A DNA stretch of 64,000 nucleotides from Pseudomonadota bacterium (lineage in GTDB: Bacteria; Pseudomonadota; Gammaproteobacteria; Steroidobacterales; Steroidobacteraceae). The notes below the pieces were generated by a model. The model saw only the letters and a list, made by a program, of their open reading frames with translations, did not search any database and was not told where the DNA came from. Of the stretch, positions 52,300-61,411 are shown piece by piece. The stretch is from the NCBI GenBank assembly GCA_023423935.1, contig JAFAEQ010000003.1:101337-165336 (forward strand). The letters run 5' to 3'. Position numbers and translations under genes: made by a program. Each line of letters starts with the position of its first letter. Position 1 is the first letter of the stretch.

Positions 52300-53075
52300 C
52301 TCCACGGGGGACACGGGGTGCACGGGTTGTTCGGAGAGCGGAGGCTCTTGGAGCGAAGCGAGTTGCCGCCATCACTGACATCACCTTGTCACCGTCATCA
52401 CTCCGCGAGGACTCAGAAACAAGATCTCCACGGGGAGCACGGCGAAGCTTAGAAAGCCGCAAAGACCGCAAAAAGGAAGGGGAAAAATCTGTGGGTCCGA
52501 CTTTAGTCGGACATCCCGAGCCTGTTCGGCTAAAGCCGAGCCCACAGAGAAGAAGCAGCTGGCCAACTGGTCTGCTGGTCTGCTGGCCAGACGAAGAGTT
52601 TTCCGAAGGCTTTTGTTTCGGCTGAAGCCGAACCCACAGTCAGAAGTGGTTGCTCTCTGGCTAGCGGACTAGCAACTAGTTGGCTAGCTACTTCCTCCTG
52701 TGGGTCCGACTTCAGTCGGACAGAGAATCAGAGCAGCCGCAAAGACCGCAAAAAAGAAGGGACAAACTGTAGTCCGACTTGGCTAGCTGACTAGCAGCTA
52801 GTTGGCTAGCTACTTCCTCCTGTTGGACCGACTTTAGTCGGACAGGTTTGTAGTTCGGCTGAAGCCTGGCTGAAGCCGAACCCACAAAGAAGGAGCAGCT
52901 GGCAACTGGTCTGCTGGTCTACTGGCCAGATGAAGATGTTTCCGAACGCTTCTGTTCGGCTGAAGCCGAACCCACAGTCAGAAAGTTGCTCTCTGGCTAG
53001 CGGACTGGTTAGCCAGCTGCTTCGCTCAGCCCCTGTGCGCCCGGTGTTCCCCCGTGGAGATCTTCTCTCGGAATC
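52300..53075 (+). repeat. Repeat array D
   Basis: The array starts with a CTCCACGGGG/CACGGGG block (52300-52325), a CATCAC fragment (52371-52402) and a second CACGGGG block near 52424. GCCGCAAAGACCGC boxes follow near 52453 and 52737, with forward palindrome doublets near 52490-52550, 52700-52723 and 52832-52886. CTGGTCTGCTGGTCTGCTGG stretches lie near 52566 and 52906, and CTAG blocks near 52660, 52780 and 52998. It separates the convergent PQQ and RidA genes. Confidence 0.85.
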
Positions 53076-53081
53076 GATGCA

Positions 53082-53504
53082 TCACAACTGCACCGCCACT
53101 TCGACTTCAAGCAGATGTTCCGGATTGAAGAGGCGCACGACCTGGACCCAGGTTGCCGCTGGATAGTCGGTGTTGTTGAAGAAGTTCTTGCGGTCAGGAA
53201 TGCATTTCTTCAGTGCTTCTATATCAGTCGTGTAGATGGTCTCTTTGACGATGCGATCGGGTGTCGCGCCGAACTTCTTCAGGATATCGCCGAGTCGGCG
53301 ATAGCACGTCGTCACGGCGGCTTGCATGTTCTCTCCAGCGCAGGCGAGTCCCGAGACATGCAGTGTGTCACCGACCTGCGTGACGGCTGCATAGCCGGTG
53401 TCCTTCTCCCAGCTGTTGATGTAATGACGTTCGATACGGGGTGATTCGGCTGCGTGAGCGGCAACAACACTGAAGAACATCACCAGTGCAGCAATCGATC
53501 TCAT
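53082..53504 (-). CDS. Exported RidA/YjgF-family protein
   Basis: A 140-residue RidA-fold protein with a signal peptide (SIAALVMFFSVVAAHA), unlike the usual cytosolic imine deaminase. Marks are GDTLHVSGLACAGENMQAA, LKKFGATPDRIVKETIYTTD and YPAATWVQVVRLFNPEHLLE, in which the key Arg is kept. AGGAAGGA precedes the start at 53504. Substrate unknown. A periplasmic relative could act on reactive enamines or a modified sugar. Confidence 0.88.
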   Translation of the reverse strand: MRSIAALVMFFSVVAAHAAESPRIERHYINSWEKDTGYAAVTQVGDTLHVSGLACAGENMQAAVTTCYRRLGDILKKFGATPDRIVKETIYTTDIEALKKCIPDRKNFFNNTDYPAATWVQVVRLFNPEHLLEVEVAVQL

Positions 53505-53552
53505 CGCGATCCTTCCTGTTCTGCTACAAACCACTGAGCTGAGCCCCAATAT

Positions 53553-53670
53553 CGTTCGGCTGAAGTCGAACCCACAGGTACTGACCACTCCCCGTGCACC
53601 CCGTGTTCCCCCGTGGAGATCCGTTCCGATCTCTGTGATCTCTGTGTCCTCTGTGATCTCTGTGTGAAAT
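53553..53670. repeat. Short mixed repeat block
   Basis: A degraded GTTCGGCTGAAGTCGAAC palindrome (53555), a CACGGGG-type stretch in reverse (53592-53622) and a CTCTGTG run ending CTCTGTGTGAA (53634-53667), between the RidA start and the DUF1080 stop. Confidence 0.75.
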
Positions 53671-53692
53671 CCTGTTCCGGATTCTGCGCTTC

Positions 53693-55051
53693 TCACAGCT
53701 CGCGAATCTTGATGCTGCGGAATCGCACGTCATCGCCGTGATCCTGCAGCAGGATGCGGCCGCGCGGAGCCGTGCCGTAGTTCGGTGTCGCTTTGAACTT
53801 GCTGGTCGCGACCTTGGCTTTGAACTCGGGCGAAGTGCGATTGAACGCGAGGACCTTCACGCCGTTCAGCCAGTGTTCGACCGAGCCGTCGGCGCGCGAG
53901 ACGATGCGTGCGTGCTGCCAGGCGCCGACTTTCGGTGCGATGCCGACGTTGGTCATGAGCTTCGCACGCGGAAAAATATCGTAGAGCGAGGCGATCGTGC
54001 GATTGCCGTCGATGCCTTGCTTGGCGTCGGGATGATTCTCGTCGTCGAGGATCTGGTACTCGAGTCCCAGCGGCGCGCCTCCGCTGGCCTCATCGCGCGG
54101 CGAAGTCAGCAGATAGATGATGCCGCTGTTGGCGCCGGTGCTGGTCATGAACTCCAGTTGCAGCTCGAACGCACCGAATTCCTGATCGGTGACGATATCG
54201 CCGCCGCGTGCTTTGGGTACGACCGCGAGCACGCCATCCTGCATCGTCCAGCCTTTCTCAGGGAAAGCCGAGCCCTCCGCGCTACGCCATCCCTTGCCGC
54301 TCTTGCCGTCCCATAGCAGTCGCCAGCCCTGCGCCTTCTCTTGTGGATCGAGATCGTTCGGAATCAGATTGCGAATGAAGATCCCCATCGGCGGCGCGGG
54401 CTGAAGGTTCTTCGTCTGCAACACGAAGTTCTTCCAGCTGGTTGTGCGTCCGGCGTCTTCCGGGCTCTCGATCGAATGCACCTGCAGTCCGATGAAGCCC
54501 TCCTTGAGCACATCGTCGATCACATGCGCCGCCGGTTCGCCGTTGATCCACACGCGCAGTTGCGGACCGATGGCTTCGATGCGGTAGTGATTCCATTCGC
54601 CAAACTTGTATAGCTGCTTCGAAGGTGGATTCATCTCGCCCGTATAGAACCAGCCGCGTTGCGCTTCGTCGTAGATGCCGCCGCTCCAAGCGCGCGGCGA
54701 CGGATCGATGTCGGTTTGGTAGCCGTGCACGCGACCGTTCTCGAATGACGGCTCGCTCTTGCTGCGAAACTGGATGCCGCTGTTGGTCGGACCGCCGTCC
54801 TGACGCGTGTCGAGCTCGAGAATGAAATCGCCGAAGTTCTGATCCGTCACCAGAAAGCTGTTCGGCACGCCCGGTCGCGAGGAGCCTACGATTGCGCCGT
54901 CAACGACCTTGTAGTCCGCGCCACCGCCTAAGCTGTGCCAGCCTTTGAGTGTCTTGCCGTCGAAGGTCTGCACATCGCTACGCTCGGCGAGTGCGCCGCT
55001 TACGAAAGCTCCCAGCGCGACGGCAAGAACCAGCTGCGATTGAATAGGCAT
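53693..55051 (-). CDS. Double DUF1080 (3-keto-disaccharide hydrolase-like) protein
   Basis: A 452-residue exported protein (signal QLVLAVALGAFVSGALA) with two DUF1080 domains. Domain 1 (about 25-215) has FDGKTLKGWHSLGG, GVPNSFLVTDQNFGDFILEL and GWFYTGEMNPP. Domain 2 (about 235-452) has LLWDGKSGKGWRSAEGS, DIVTDQEFGAFELQLEF, NSGIIYLLTSP and EYQILDDENHPDA. DUF1080 proteins are concanavalin-like lectin/glucanase folds, some active on 3-keto-glycosides. The single-chain duplication is less common. It is co-directional with the RidA gene. Confidence 0.92.
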   Translation of the reverse strand: MPIQSQLVLAVALGAFVSGALAERSDVQTFDGKTLKGWHSLGGGADYKVVDGAIVGSSRPGVPNSFLVTDQNFGDFILELDTRQDGGPTNSGIQFRSKSEPSFENGRVHGYQTDIDPSPRAWSGGIYDEAQRGWFYTGEMNPPSKQLYKFGEWNHYRIEAIGPQLRVWINGEPAAHVIDDVLKEGFIGLQVHSIESPEDAGRTTSWKNFVLQTKNLQPAPPMGIFIRNLIPNDLDPQEKAQGWRLLWDGKSGKGWRSAEGSAFPEKGWTMQDGVLAVVPKARGGDIVTDQEFGAFELQLEFMTSTGANSGIIYLLTSPRDEASGGAPLGLEYQILDDENHPDAKQGIDGNRTIASLYDIFPRAKLMTNVGIAPKVGAWQHARIVSRADGSVEHWLNGVKVLAFNRTSPEFKAKVATSKFKATPNYGTAPRGRILLQDHGDDVRFRSIKIREL

Positions 55052-55155
55052 GGATCCCTCTGCTCGGTTGTTGTGGGCGCATCGTACGGGAAAACTTCCG
55101 GCGGGAACAAAGCCCGACCGTGCTCATTGTTCCGTCATCTGGACGGAGAGCAGCC

Positions 55156-55740
55156 ATGCGCAGCGTAGCGTTCGCCTCATGTCTTATTGCGTGTCACCTG
55201 TTGACGTGTCAGGTCATGGCCGCCGACGCCAAACCCGCGATTCCGCCAGGAGATCCGCCGCCGCTCGGAACGGCATCCTTCACGCCGCCCACGAAGAATG
55301 TGGAGACTCCGCTGACAGCCGCCAACTTCGTGACCAGGGCGGCGGTTACGAACCTCATGGAAGTGGAGCTCGGCAACATGGCGCAGGCCAAGTCGAGCAA
55401 TCCGCAGATCAAGACATACGCTGCGCAACTGATCGCCGACCATCGCGCCGCGCAGACCCAACTCAAGGCGCCGGCCGCACAAGCGAAACTCGCCATGCCA
55501 GGCGAAATTGATGTCGAACGTCAGCAGGTTCGAGATCAGCTCGCCGCACTCGACGGTCGCGCGTTCGATGCAAAGTTCGTCGAGGTGATGGCCTCGTCGC
55601 ATGACGAAGCGGTGACGCTATTTGAAGCAGCCAGCAAGTCCCCCGAGCTCACGAAAGAGTTGCGCCAGTACGCGAGCACCATGCTGCCGAAGCTGCAGGC
55701 GCACGCCCAGGCGGCACATGAGTTCTCTTCGGCTCGCTGA
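55156..55740 (+). CDS. DUF4142 domain exported protein
   Basis: A 194-residue protein with a signal peptide (VAFASCLIACHLLTCQVMA; the cysteines could suit a lipoprotein, but no clear lipobox is seen). The helical DUF4142 domain has TAANFVTRAAVTNLMEVELG, IKTYAAQLIADHRAAQTQL and FDAKFVEVMASSHDEAVTLF. GGAGAG precedes the ATG. Function unknown. It is divergent from the DUF1080 gene. Confidence 0.9.
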   Translation: MRSVAFASCLIACHLLTCQVMAADAKPAIPPGDPPPLGTASFTPPTKNVETPLTAANFVTRAAVTNLMEVELGNMAQAKSSNPQIKTYAAQLIADHRAAQTQLKAPAAQAKLAMPGEIDVERQQVRDQLAALDGRAFDAKFVEVMASSHDEAVTLFEAASKSPELTKELRQYASTMLPKLQAHAQAAHEFSSAR

Positions 55741-55744
55741 GACT

Positions 55745-56512
55745 CGGAAGGCCGCAAAGACCACAGAAAAGGAAGGGACAGTCGGACAGAAGCTCAGAGG
55801 GCCGCAAAGACCGCAAAAAAGATGGGGAAAGAATCTGTGGGTCCGACGTCAGTCGGACATCCCAACCCTGTTCGGCTAAACCCGAACCCACTGTTAGAAG
55901 TGATTCTCGCTGGCTAGCTCCCTAGCGCCTAGTTGGCTAGCTACTTCCACCTGTGGGTCCGACTTCAGTCGGACAGAGACTCGGAGAGGGGCCGCAAAGG
56001 CCGCAAAAAAGAAGGGACAAAAATGTGGGTCCGACTTTAGTCAAGACTTTAGTCGGACATCTCCAACCCTGTTCGGCTAAAGCCGAACCCACAGTAGAGG
56101 TGATTCCTCTCTGGCTAGCTGCCTAGCGCCTAGTTGGCTAGCGACTTCCACCTGTAGGTCCGACTTCAGTCGGACAAAGTCTTGATGTTCGGCTAAAGCC
56201 GAACCCACAGTAGAAGTGATTCTCTCTGGCTAGCTGGCTAGCCGACTGGTTGGCTAGCGACTTCCCCTGTAGGTCCGACTTCAGTCGGACATCGCCAACC
56301 CTGTTCGGCTGAAGCCGAACCCACAGTAGAAGTGATTCCTCTCTGGCTAGCAGCTAGCGCCTGGTTGGCTAGCGACTTCCCCTTGTGGGTCCGACTTCAG
56401 TCGGACAGGGTTTGATGTTCGGCGGAAGCCGAACCCACAGCAGAGGTGATTCCTCTCTGGCTAGCAGCCTAGCGCCTAGTTGGCTAGCTACTTCCCCCCT
56501 GTGGGTGACGTC
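55745..56512 (+). repeat. Repeat array E
   Basis: GCCGCAAAGACC boxes near 55751, 55800 and 55990. Forward palindrome doublets are at 55835-55893, 56023-56094 (with a partial duplication), 56152-56210, 56266-56326 and 56381-56440, with a single at 55951-55975. CTAG blocks are near 55912, 56113, 56227, 56346 and 56459. Orientation is uniform throughout. Confidence 0.88.
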
Positions 56513-56876
56513 ATCCATCGTAGATCAATCAACTGCAATCACACGACGCTGCTGTTCGACTGTTGAAGCTTGCGCAGATCGCGCCGCGACAAGCTTCTCC
56601 TGTAGTGGTCCTCATGGAGCTGCTGCGGGATGCAGTAACAGCGTCATAACCGTGACTACCTCTCGCTCAGGGGTAAACCAGTCCTGCACGGTCGCGGATG
56701 CTGCCGCCGGTCACAGTGACATTTCAGCACGGTCACATACTGAGACGTGCGCGACACATAGTCTTTCGGCATTTGTTCGGGATTTGCCAGCGTGGCTATC
56801 GTCCGCGCCCTCGTGACTGGCGCATGGATCGAATGCGCCGGCGCATCGGATTCTCGAACGCACGAAGGAACTCACT
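56513..56876. other. Upstream region of the TonB receptor gene
   Basis: Repeat-free sequence. A purine-rich AAGGAAC lies just before the ATG at 56877. No clear operator or promoter could be assigned. Confidence 0.4.
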
Positions 56877-59309
56877 ATGCGTCGCTCTGTGGATTTGCAG
56901 AACACACTCTCGTTCAAGGCTGAACGCACTCCGCGCAACGCCATGACTGTGCTGATGGCGTTGAGCGGCTGTGTCGTGTGCGTATCCGGTCAGGCGCAGG
57001 AGATTGCTGGGAAGCACGAGAAGCCCGCGGTGGAGGAAGTGGTGGTCACGGCGCGCAACCGGACCGAGCGCGCACAGGACGTACCGATTCCGATTTCCGT
57101 GATCGGCGGTGGGCAGCTCGAGCGCGATCGTGTCTTCACAGTCGCCGATCTCACGCAGCGTGCGCCCGGACTCACCGCGACGACGCCGAATGCGCGACGC
57201 ACCGGTGTCTCGATTCGCGGTATCGGCAAGACGAGCGGCAACGACAACATGGAGCCGGCGGTTGGCGTCATCATCGATGATGTGTTCCTGGGTCACGTCG
57301 GCATGACCTACCAGGACTTCACCGATCTGGAGCGCGTGGAGATTCTGCGCGGCCCGCAAGGGACGCTGCTCGGCAAGAACACCTCGCTCGGTGCGATCAA
57401 GTACACGAGTCGCGCGCCGAGCTTCACTCCTGAAGGTGGCTTCGAGATCGAAGGCGGCGTGAACCGCTCGTCTCTCAAGGCGCGCGCCTCGCATTCGGAC
57501 GCGTTGATCGGAGATGTCGTTGCGTATCGCGCGTCGGCGTTCTATGACCAGCAGGAGGGCGATCTCGAGAACGTCAGCAGCGGTGGCCATTGGCACGAGC
57601 GCAATCGCTATGGTGGGCGCGTGCAGCTACTGGCACAGCCGAACGAACGTCTCTCGATCAAGCTCAATGTCGATGGTGCGTTCACGGATGAGAACAGCAA
57701 CACCAAGCCGTTCATGGTGGATCCTGCGACGTTGAATGACGGTTCGGCGCGCACTACGACGTACACCACCCGACTCGCGCGCGACTACTTCGGTGGCTAT
57801 ACGCCCATCATCGGCTCGTGGGATCGCATCGAGCTCGACATGGCCGAACCCCTGATCACACGCAACTACGGTGCATCCGCCATCGTCGCCTGGGAGGTGG
57901 GGTCGGTCGAGCTCAAGTCCATCACGGCCGCGCGCTGGTTCCACTTCGACGCGAAGAACGATCAGGAGCAGACGCGTTTCGCGATCGCTCGCAGCGGCTC
58001 GCTCGTCGATACGCGCCAGCTTTCGCAGGAATTCCGGGTCGCGGGCAACATCACCGACAGGATCGACTATCAGACTGGGATTTACCTCTTCAATATCGAT
58101 ACCAACTCGGCCGGCCGCAACACCTATGGGCAGGATGCCGGCGCCTTCTATGCGACGAACGCGCAGTACCAATCATTGAACACGCCGCAGGGACGCGCAT
58201 TGCTTCAGGCGTCGCTGCGCGATGTGTTTTCGACTACCCGCCAGGATCCGGAATCCGACAGCGCGGCGATCTTTGGTCAGCTCAACTGGCAGTTCACGGA
58301 TCGCACACGCCTGACGGTGGGTCTGCGCGAGACTTACGAATGGAAGACCAACCAGGTCACTCGCAAAGCTTCGCTCGTCGACGGATCGCCGCTCGTATCG
58401 ACAGGCAATGCGACTGCGGATGCGATTCGTGCGGCACAGACGGGTACTGACTACGGCCCGATCGAAGGCGTGAAGATCGAGAACGATTCGCTCGCCTGGC
58501 TGATCAACCCGAGCTTCCAGCTGACACCAGACGTGCTTCTGTATGCCTCTGCAAGTGCAGGAGAGAAATCAGGCGCGGTGGCGTTCGATAGCAGCGGCAA
58601 GCCGGCGAATGTGGATCCCGAGAGATCGCTCAATTTCGAAACCGGCATCAAGAGCTACCTGTGGGACAGGCGCGTAACGTTGAATGCCAATGTCTACTAC
58701 ACGCGTGTGCGTGACTATCAGAACGTGACCAGCGAGCCCGATCCGACGTCGCCTACTGGCTTCAGCTCGCGACTCGGCAACATTCCGGAGATCCGCGCGC
58801 GGGGTCTCGAGTTCGATGCGCTCATTGCCGCCACCGATCAGCTGCAACTTACGCTGGGCGGTGCGTTCAACGATGCCGGGTACACGGATTGGTCTACGGC
58901 GACCTGCCCGCGCTCGTATCCGTCGACCGTCGCGGTCTGCAACAACACGGGCAAGCAGATCGTCGGCGCACCGCGCCTGACGGGCATCGTCGGCCTCGAC
59001 TATCAATGGCCGTTTGCAAACGGCGTGACCGCTCACTTCTTCGGCAATCACGTGTATCGCTCGCGTCACAACCTCGAGCAGTTGCTCTCCGAGTACGGCG
59101 AACAGGGCGGCTACTCGCTGACCGACCTCGGCGCAGGCGTGCAGTTCGAGGCCGGCTCGTCGCAGTACGAGATCAATGTTGTCGGTACGAATGTGTTCGA
59201 CACCAAGTACACGACGAGCGTCAACGATTTCAGCAACAGCGCGCCGGTTGGATACGACGGCATCGGTCCACGCCGCTACGTCGGCGTCGTGCTGCGTGCG
59301 CACTTCTGA
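56877..59309 (+). CDS. TonB-dependent outer membrane receptor
   Basis: An 810-residue receptor. A signal region (MTVLMALSGCVVCVSGQAQE) precedes the TonB box/plug start EEVVVTARNRTERAQDVPIP. The plug includes LTQRAPGLTATTPNARRTG, VSIRGIGKTSGND and VEILRGPQGTLLGKNTSLGA. A 22-stranded barrel follows, ending in RRYVGVVLRAHF with the terminal aromatic residue. The ligand is unknown; the next gene hints at heme or a small organic compound. Confidence 0.94.
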   Translation: MRRSVDLQNTLSFKAERTPRNAMTVLMALSGCVVCVSGQAQEIAGKHEKPAVEEVVVTARNRTERAQDVPIPISVIGGGQLERDRVFTVADLTQRAPGLTATTPNARRTGVSIRGIGKTSGNDNMEPAVGVIIDDVFLGHVGMTYQDFTDLERVEILRGPQGTLLGKNTSLGAIKYTSRAPSFTPEGGFEIEGGVNRSSLKARASHSDALIGDVVAYRASAFYDQQEGDLENVSSGGHWHERNRYGGRVQLLAQPNERLSIKLNVDGAFTDENSNTKPFMVDPATLNDGSARTTTYTTRLARDYFGGYTPIIGSWDRIELDMAEPLITRNYGASAIVAWEVGSVELKSITAARWFHFDAKNDQEQTRFAIARSGSLVDTRQLSQEFRVAGNITDRIDYQTGIYLFNIDTNSAGRNTYGQDAGAFYATNAQYQSLNTPQGRALLQASLRDVFSTTRQDPESDSAAIFGQLNWQFTDRTRLTVGLRETYEWKTNQVTRKASLVDGSPLVSTGNATADAIRAAQTGTDYGPIEGVKIENDSLAWLINPSFQLTPDVLLYASASAGEKSGAVAFDSSGKPANVDPERSLNFETGIKSYLWDRRVTLNANVYYTRVRDYQNVTSEPDPTSPTGFSSRLGNIPEIRARGLEFDALIAATDQLQLTLGGAFNDAGYTDWSTATCPRSYPSTVAVCNNTGKQIVGAPRLTGIVGLDYQWPFANGVTAHFFGNHVYRSRHNLEQLLSEYGEQGGYSLTDLGAGVQFEAGSSQYEINVVGTNVFDTKYTTSVNDFSNSAPVGYDGIGPRRYVGVVLRAHF

Positions 59310-59337
59310 AGTCGCGCTGCCTCTTTCAAGGAGAGTC

Positions 59338-59862
59338 ATGATGATGAAATTGGCCGGGTCATTGGCTGCTGCACTCTGCGCGGTAGGTGCTGCCCAAGCT
59401 GCGCCGACGCCTACTGCAAGTCCGCCGGCTTCGCCGGTTCCTGCGGCACGCGGTCCTGCTCTCGATGTGTCGGTCGAAGCTGCGCAGGAAGCGATTCGCT
59501 TCTGCGCCGCCAAAGGCTTCAATGTCAGCGTATCGGTGGTCGACTCGGCGGGCGTGCTGAAAGTACTGCTGGCCGCCGATGGTGCGCATTCGCGGGGCGT
59601 GCACTCGAGTACGAACAAAGCCGTCACTGCACTGACGTTCAGGAACAGCACGAGCGCACTCGAGCAACAGGCCAGGGGCGATGCGACGCTCGCCGAAAAG
59701 ATCGCGGCGAACCCGAACTTCAACACGCGCGCCGGCGGCGTGCTGTTGCAAGTAGGCAGCGAGGTGATCGGCGCGATCGGAGTCGGCGGCGCACGCGGCA
59801 GCGAGAATGACGAAGCGTGTGCACTCGCCGGCATCGAGAAGATCAAAGATCGGCTGAAGTAG
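59338..59862 (+). CDS. Exported HbpS/GlcG-like heme-binding protein
   Basis: A 174-residue protein with a signal peptide (KLAGSLAAALCAVGAAQA) and a GlcG/HbpS fold: VEAAQEAIRFCAAKGFNVSV, SVVDSAGVLKVLLAADGAH, NKAVTALTFRNSTSAL and the tail IGAIGVGGARGSENDEACA. AAGGAG precedes three in-frame ATGs (59338, 59341, 59344); the first is used. It follows the TonB receptor by 28 nt, so they probably form one operon. Confidence 0.88.
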   Translation: MMMKLAGSLAAALCAVGAAQAAPTPTASPPASPVPAARGPALDVSVEAAQEAIRFCAAKGFNVSVSVVDSAGVLKVLLAADGAHSRGVHSSTNKAVTALTFRNSTSALEQQARGDATLAEKIAANPNFNTRAGGVLLQVGSEVIGAIGVGGARGSENDEACALAGIEKIKDRLK

Positions 59863-59879
59863 GAACCAGTCTTTCTCGG

Positions 59880-59905
59880 CGCTGCCGTGATTCAGAACGG
59901 CAGCG
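59880..59905. terminator. Hairpin at the convergent end of the HbpS-like and hypothetical genes
   Basis: CGCTGCCGT and ACGGCAGCG form a 9-bp perfect stem with an 8-nt loop. No T-run follows on either strand, so termination activity is uncertain. It overlaps the last codons of the minus-strand gene. Confidence 0.4.
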
Positions 59906-60320
59906 GCGCGAGATCCGGGTCGACCCAGCTTCGCCGTGCGGCGACCGAGAACAAGACCGGCCTCGACCAGTAGGCGAGCAGCCAGTCGGAGCGCCCATAG
60001 TCCGACTCAAGCATCTCGCACAGCGCTTCGTGCAAGGCGAGATGTCGTCGTCCCGCAATCCAGGTCTGCGCCGCGCGCAGCGATGCCAGCGTAATCGTCT
60101 CGTGATAGCCGCCGGTGTCAGTGTTCGCAACGCCAGTGGCTTCGTTGTATGCGCGAATCAGCGCCGGCATTTCACGCGCGGCGTTCGCACCCGACCTGTC
60201 GATCAGCCAGAACGCAGCGGCGAAATGTGCCGCGTGTGTCCATTCGCATTTGGGCAATGTTCGATGCAGCACGCCCGATCCGATGCGATCGATGTCCGCT
60301 GCCGAGAATGAAGATGCCAT
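59892..60320 (-). CDS. Conserved hypothetical protein
   Basis: A 142-residue protein starting at 60320 (MASSFSAADIDRIG), where AGGAG lies upstream. It has CEWTHAAHFAAAFWLI, IRAYNEATGVANTDTGGYHE and TITLASLRAAQTWI, a pattern I recall from uncharacterised bacterial proteins. The two histidines and tryptophan in EWTHAAH and GGYHET could form a metal site. Function unknown. Confidence 0.75.
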   Translation of the reverse strand: MASSFSAADIDRIGSGVLHRTLPKCEWTHAAHFAAAFWLIDRSGANAAREMPALIRAYNEATGVANTDTGGYHETITLASLRAAQTWIAGRRHLALHEALCEMLESDYGRSDWLLAYWSRPVLFSVAARRSWVDPDLAPLPF

Positions 60321-60774
60321 GTCGAGCTCCTGATGATGAACGCCAGGCGAAGCTCGAGTCATGCAAGCCCCGCCGACGCGGAGGTTGCGGAAAGTTCGTG
60401 AGAGAAGGGACTGGAGAAGCAGCCGGACTCAGAACGCACGCACGCAACCGCCGCGCTCGATGCGCAGTTGTTGCTGTCGATGTGAGCGTGCGAGGAGTCC
60501 GTGCATGCGGGCGACTGTAGCGCTGCGCTCCGGATTCGGTCAAACCGCGAAAAAGATGCCGAAGTTTTCGGATCGCCTTGACTTAACTCTGGAACAAGCA
60601 GGATGCGCGATCGTTGCTCGGTTCGCAGCGGGGTAGAACGAACAGATGCGGGCGAAACGTCGAAAGACGCGATGGCTATCACGCATTGTCAATTTGCAGG
60701 ATGGTTATGACACATGCCCCGAATGCAGTGGATCCGTTTCACCTATTTTCTCGGTTCATTGGCTGAGGTGATGC
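60321..60774. other. Divergent intergenic region without recognised features
   Basis: No repeat module, RNA or convincing short gene was found. The promoters of the two flanking genes must lie here, but none stands out. Confidence 0.4.
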
Positions 60775-61398
60775 ATGAAGCGTTCGGACGATCTCGAGAA
60801 CGAGGATTTCTCTGCGGCTGAAGTCGAACTGACAGCGCAGGACCTGCTCGATCTTTCGCCCTTGCCGATCGCAAGCAGCGGACGTGACGACACAGTGACG
60901 CGGGTCGCGGGCACCACGACGCTCGCGGCGGCAATGGTCCAGAGCGCGCCGATCGAGCCTGCCGCGATCGCCGAGCGTGCGGTCAAGCCGCAATCGGAAA
61001 CGAAACCGGCACCGAAACCGGAACCGAAATCGGAACCGAAATCCGAAGCGGCGAAGACCAAGCGTTCATCGTTCGCCACCGCGTGCATTTTCGCAGGTGT
61101 GATCGCAGTGGCTGCATGCGTGATGGTGGTCTTCAGCAAGGAGGCATTCTCCGAGCGCAAACTTTCCTCGCCGCACACACGTTCGACGATTCCTGCGGCA
61201 CCCGATCCGTACGTGGAAGAAGAACCGCTGCCCGTCGAGGAGCAGCCCGTGCTCGTGAAGAATCCATTCGATGAGAGCGAGGTGTTCGAACTGCCGGCGG
61301 GAACCACCAAGGCCGAAGCTCGCGCCTACGTCGAAGAAGTGCTGTTGAAGCGCGCGGCCGAACGACAAGCGTTCATCCAGACGAGCGCGAAGCGGTAA
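60775..61398 (+). CDS. Hypothetical single-pass membrane protein with K/E/P spacer
   Basis: A 207-residue protein. An acidic N-terminal part (DDLENEDFSAAEVELTAQDL) is followed by a short Lys-Pro-Glu repeat (ETKPAPKPEPKSEPKSEAAK), one membrane helix (FATACIFAGVIAVAACVMVV) and a charged C-terminal domain. Topology resembles anchored TonB-like or envelope spacer proteins, but no known domain was recognised. GAGG six bases before the ATG supports the start. I cannot assign a function. Confidence 0.7.
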   Translation: MKRSDDLENEDFSAAEVELTAQDLLDLSPLPIASSGRDDTVTRVAGTTTLAAAMVQSAPIEPAAIAERAVKPQSETKPAPKPEPKSEPKSEAAKTKRSSFATACIFAGVIAVAACVMVVFSKEAFSERKLSSPHTRSTIPAAPDPYVEEEPLPVEEQPVLVKNPFDESEVFELPAGTTKAEARAYVEEVLLKRAAERQAFIQTSAKR

Positions 61399-61411
61399 GC
61401 GGCAGCCACTG

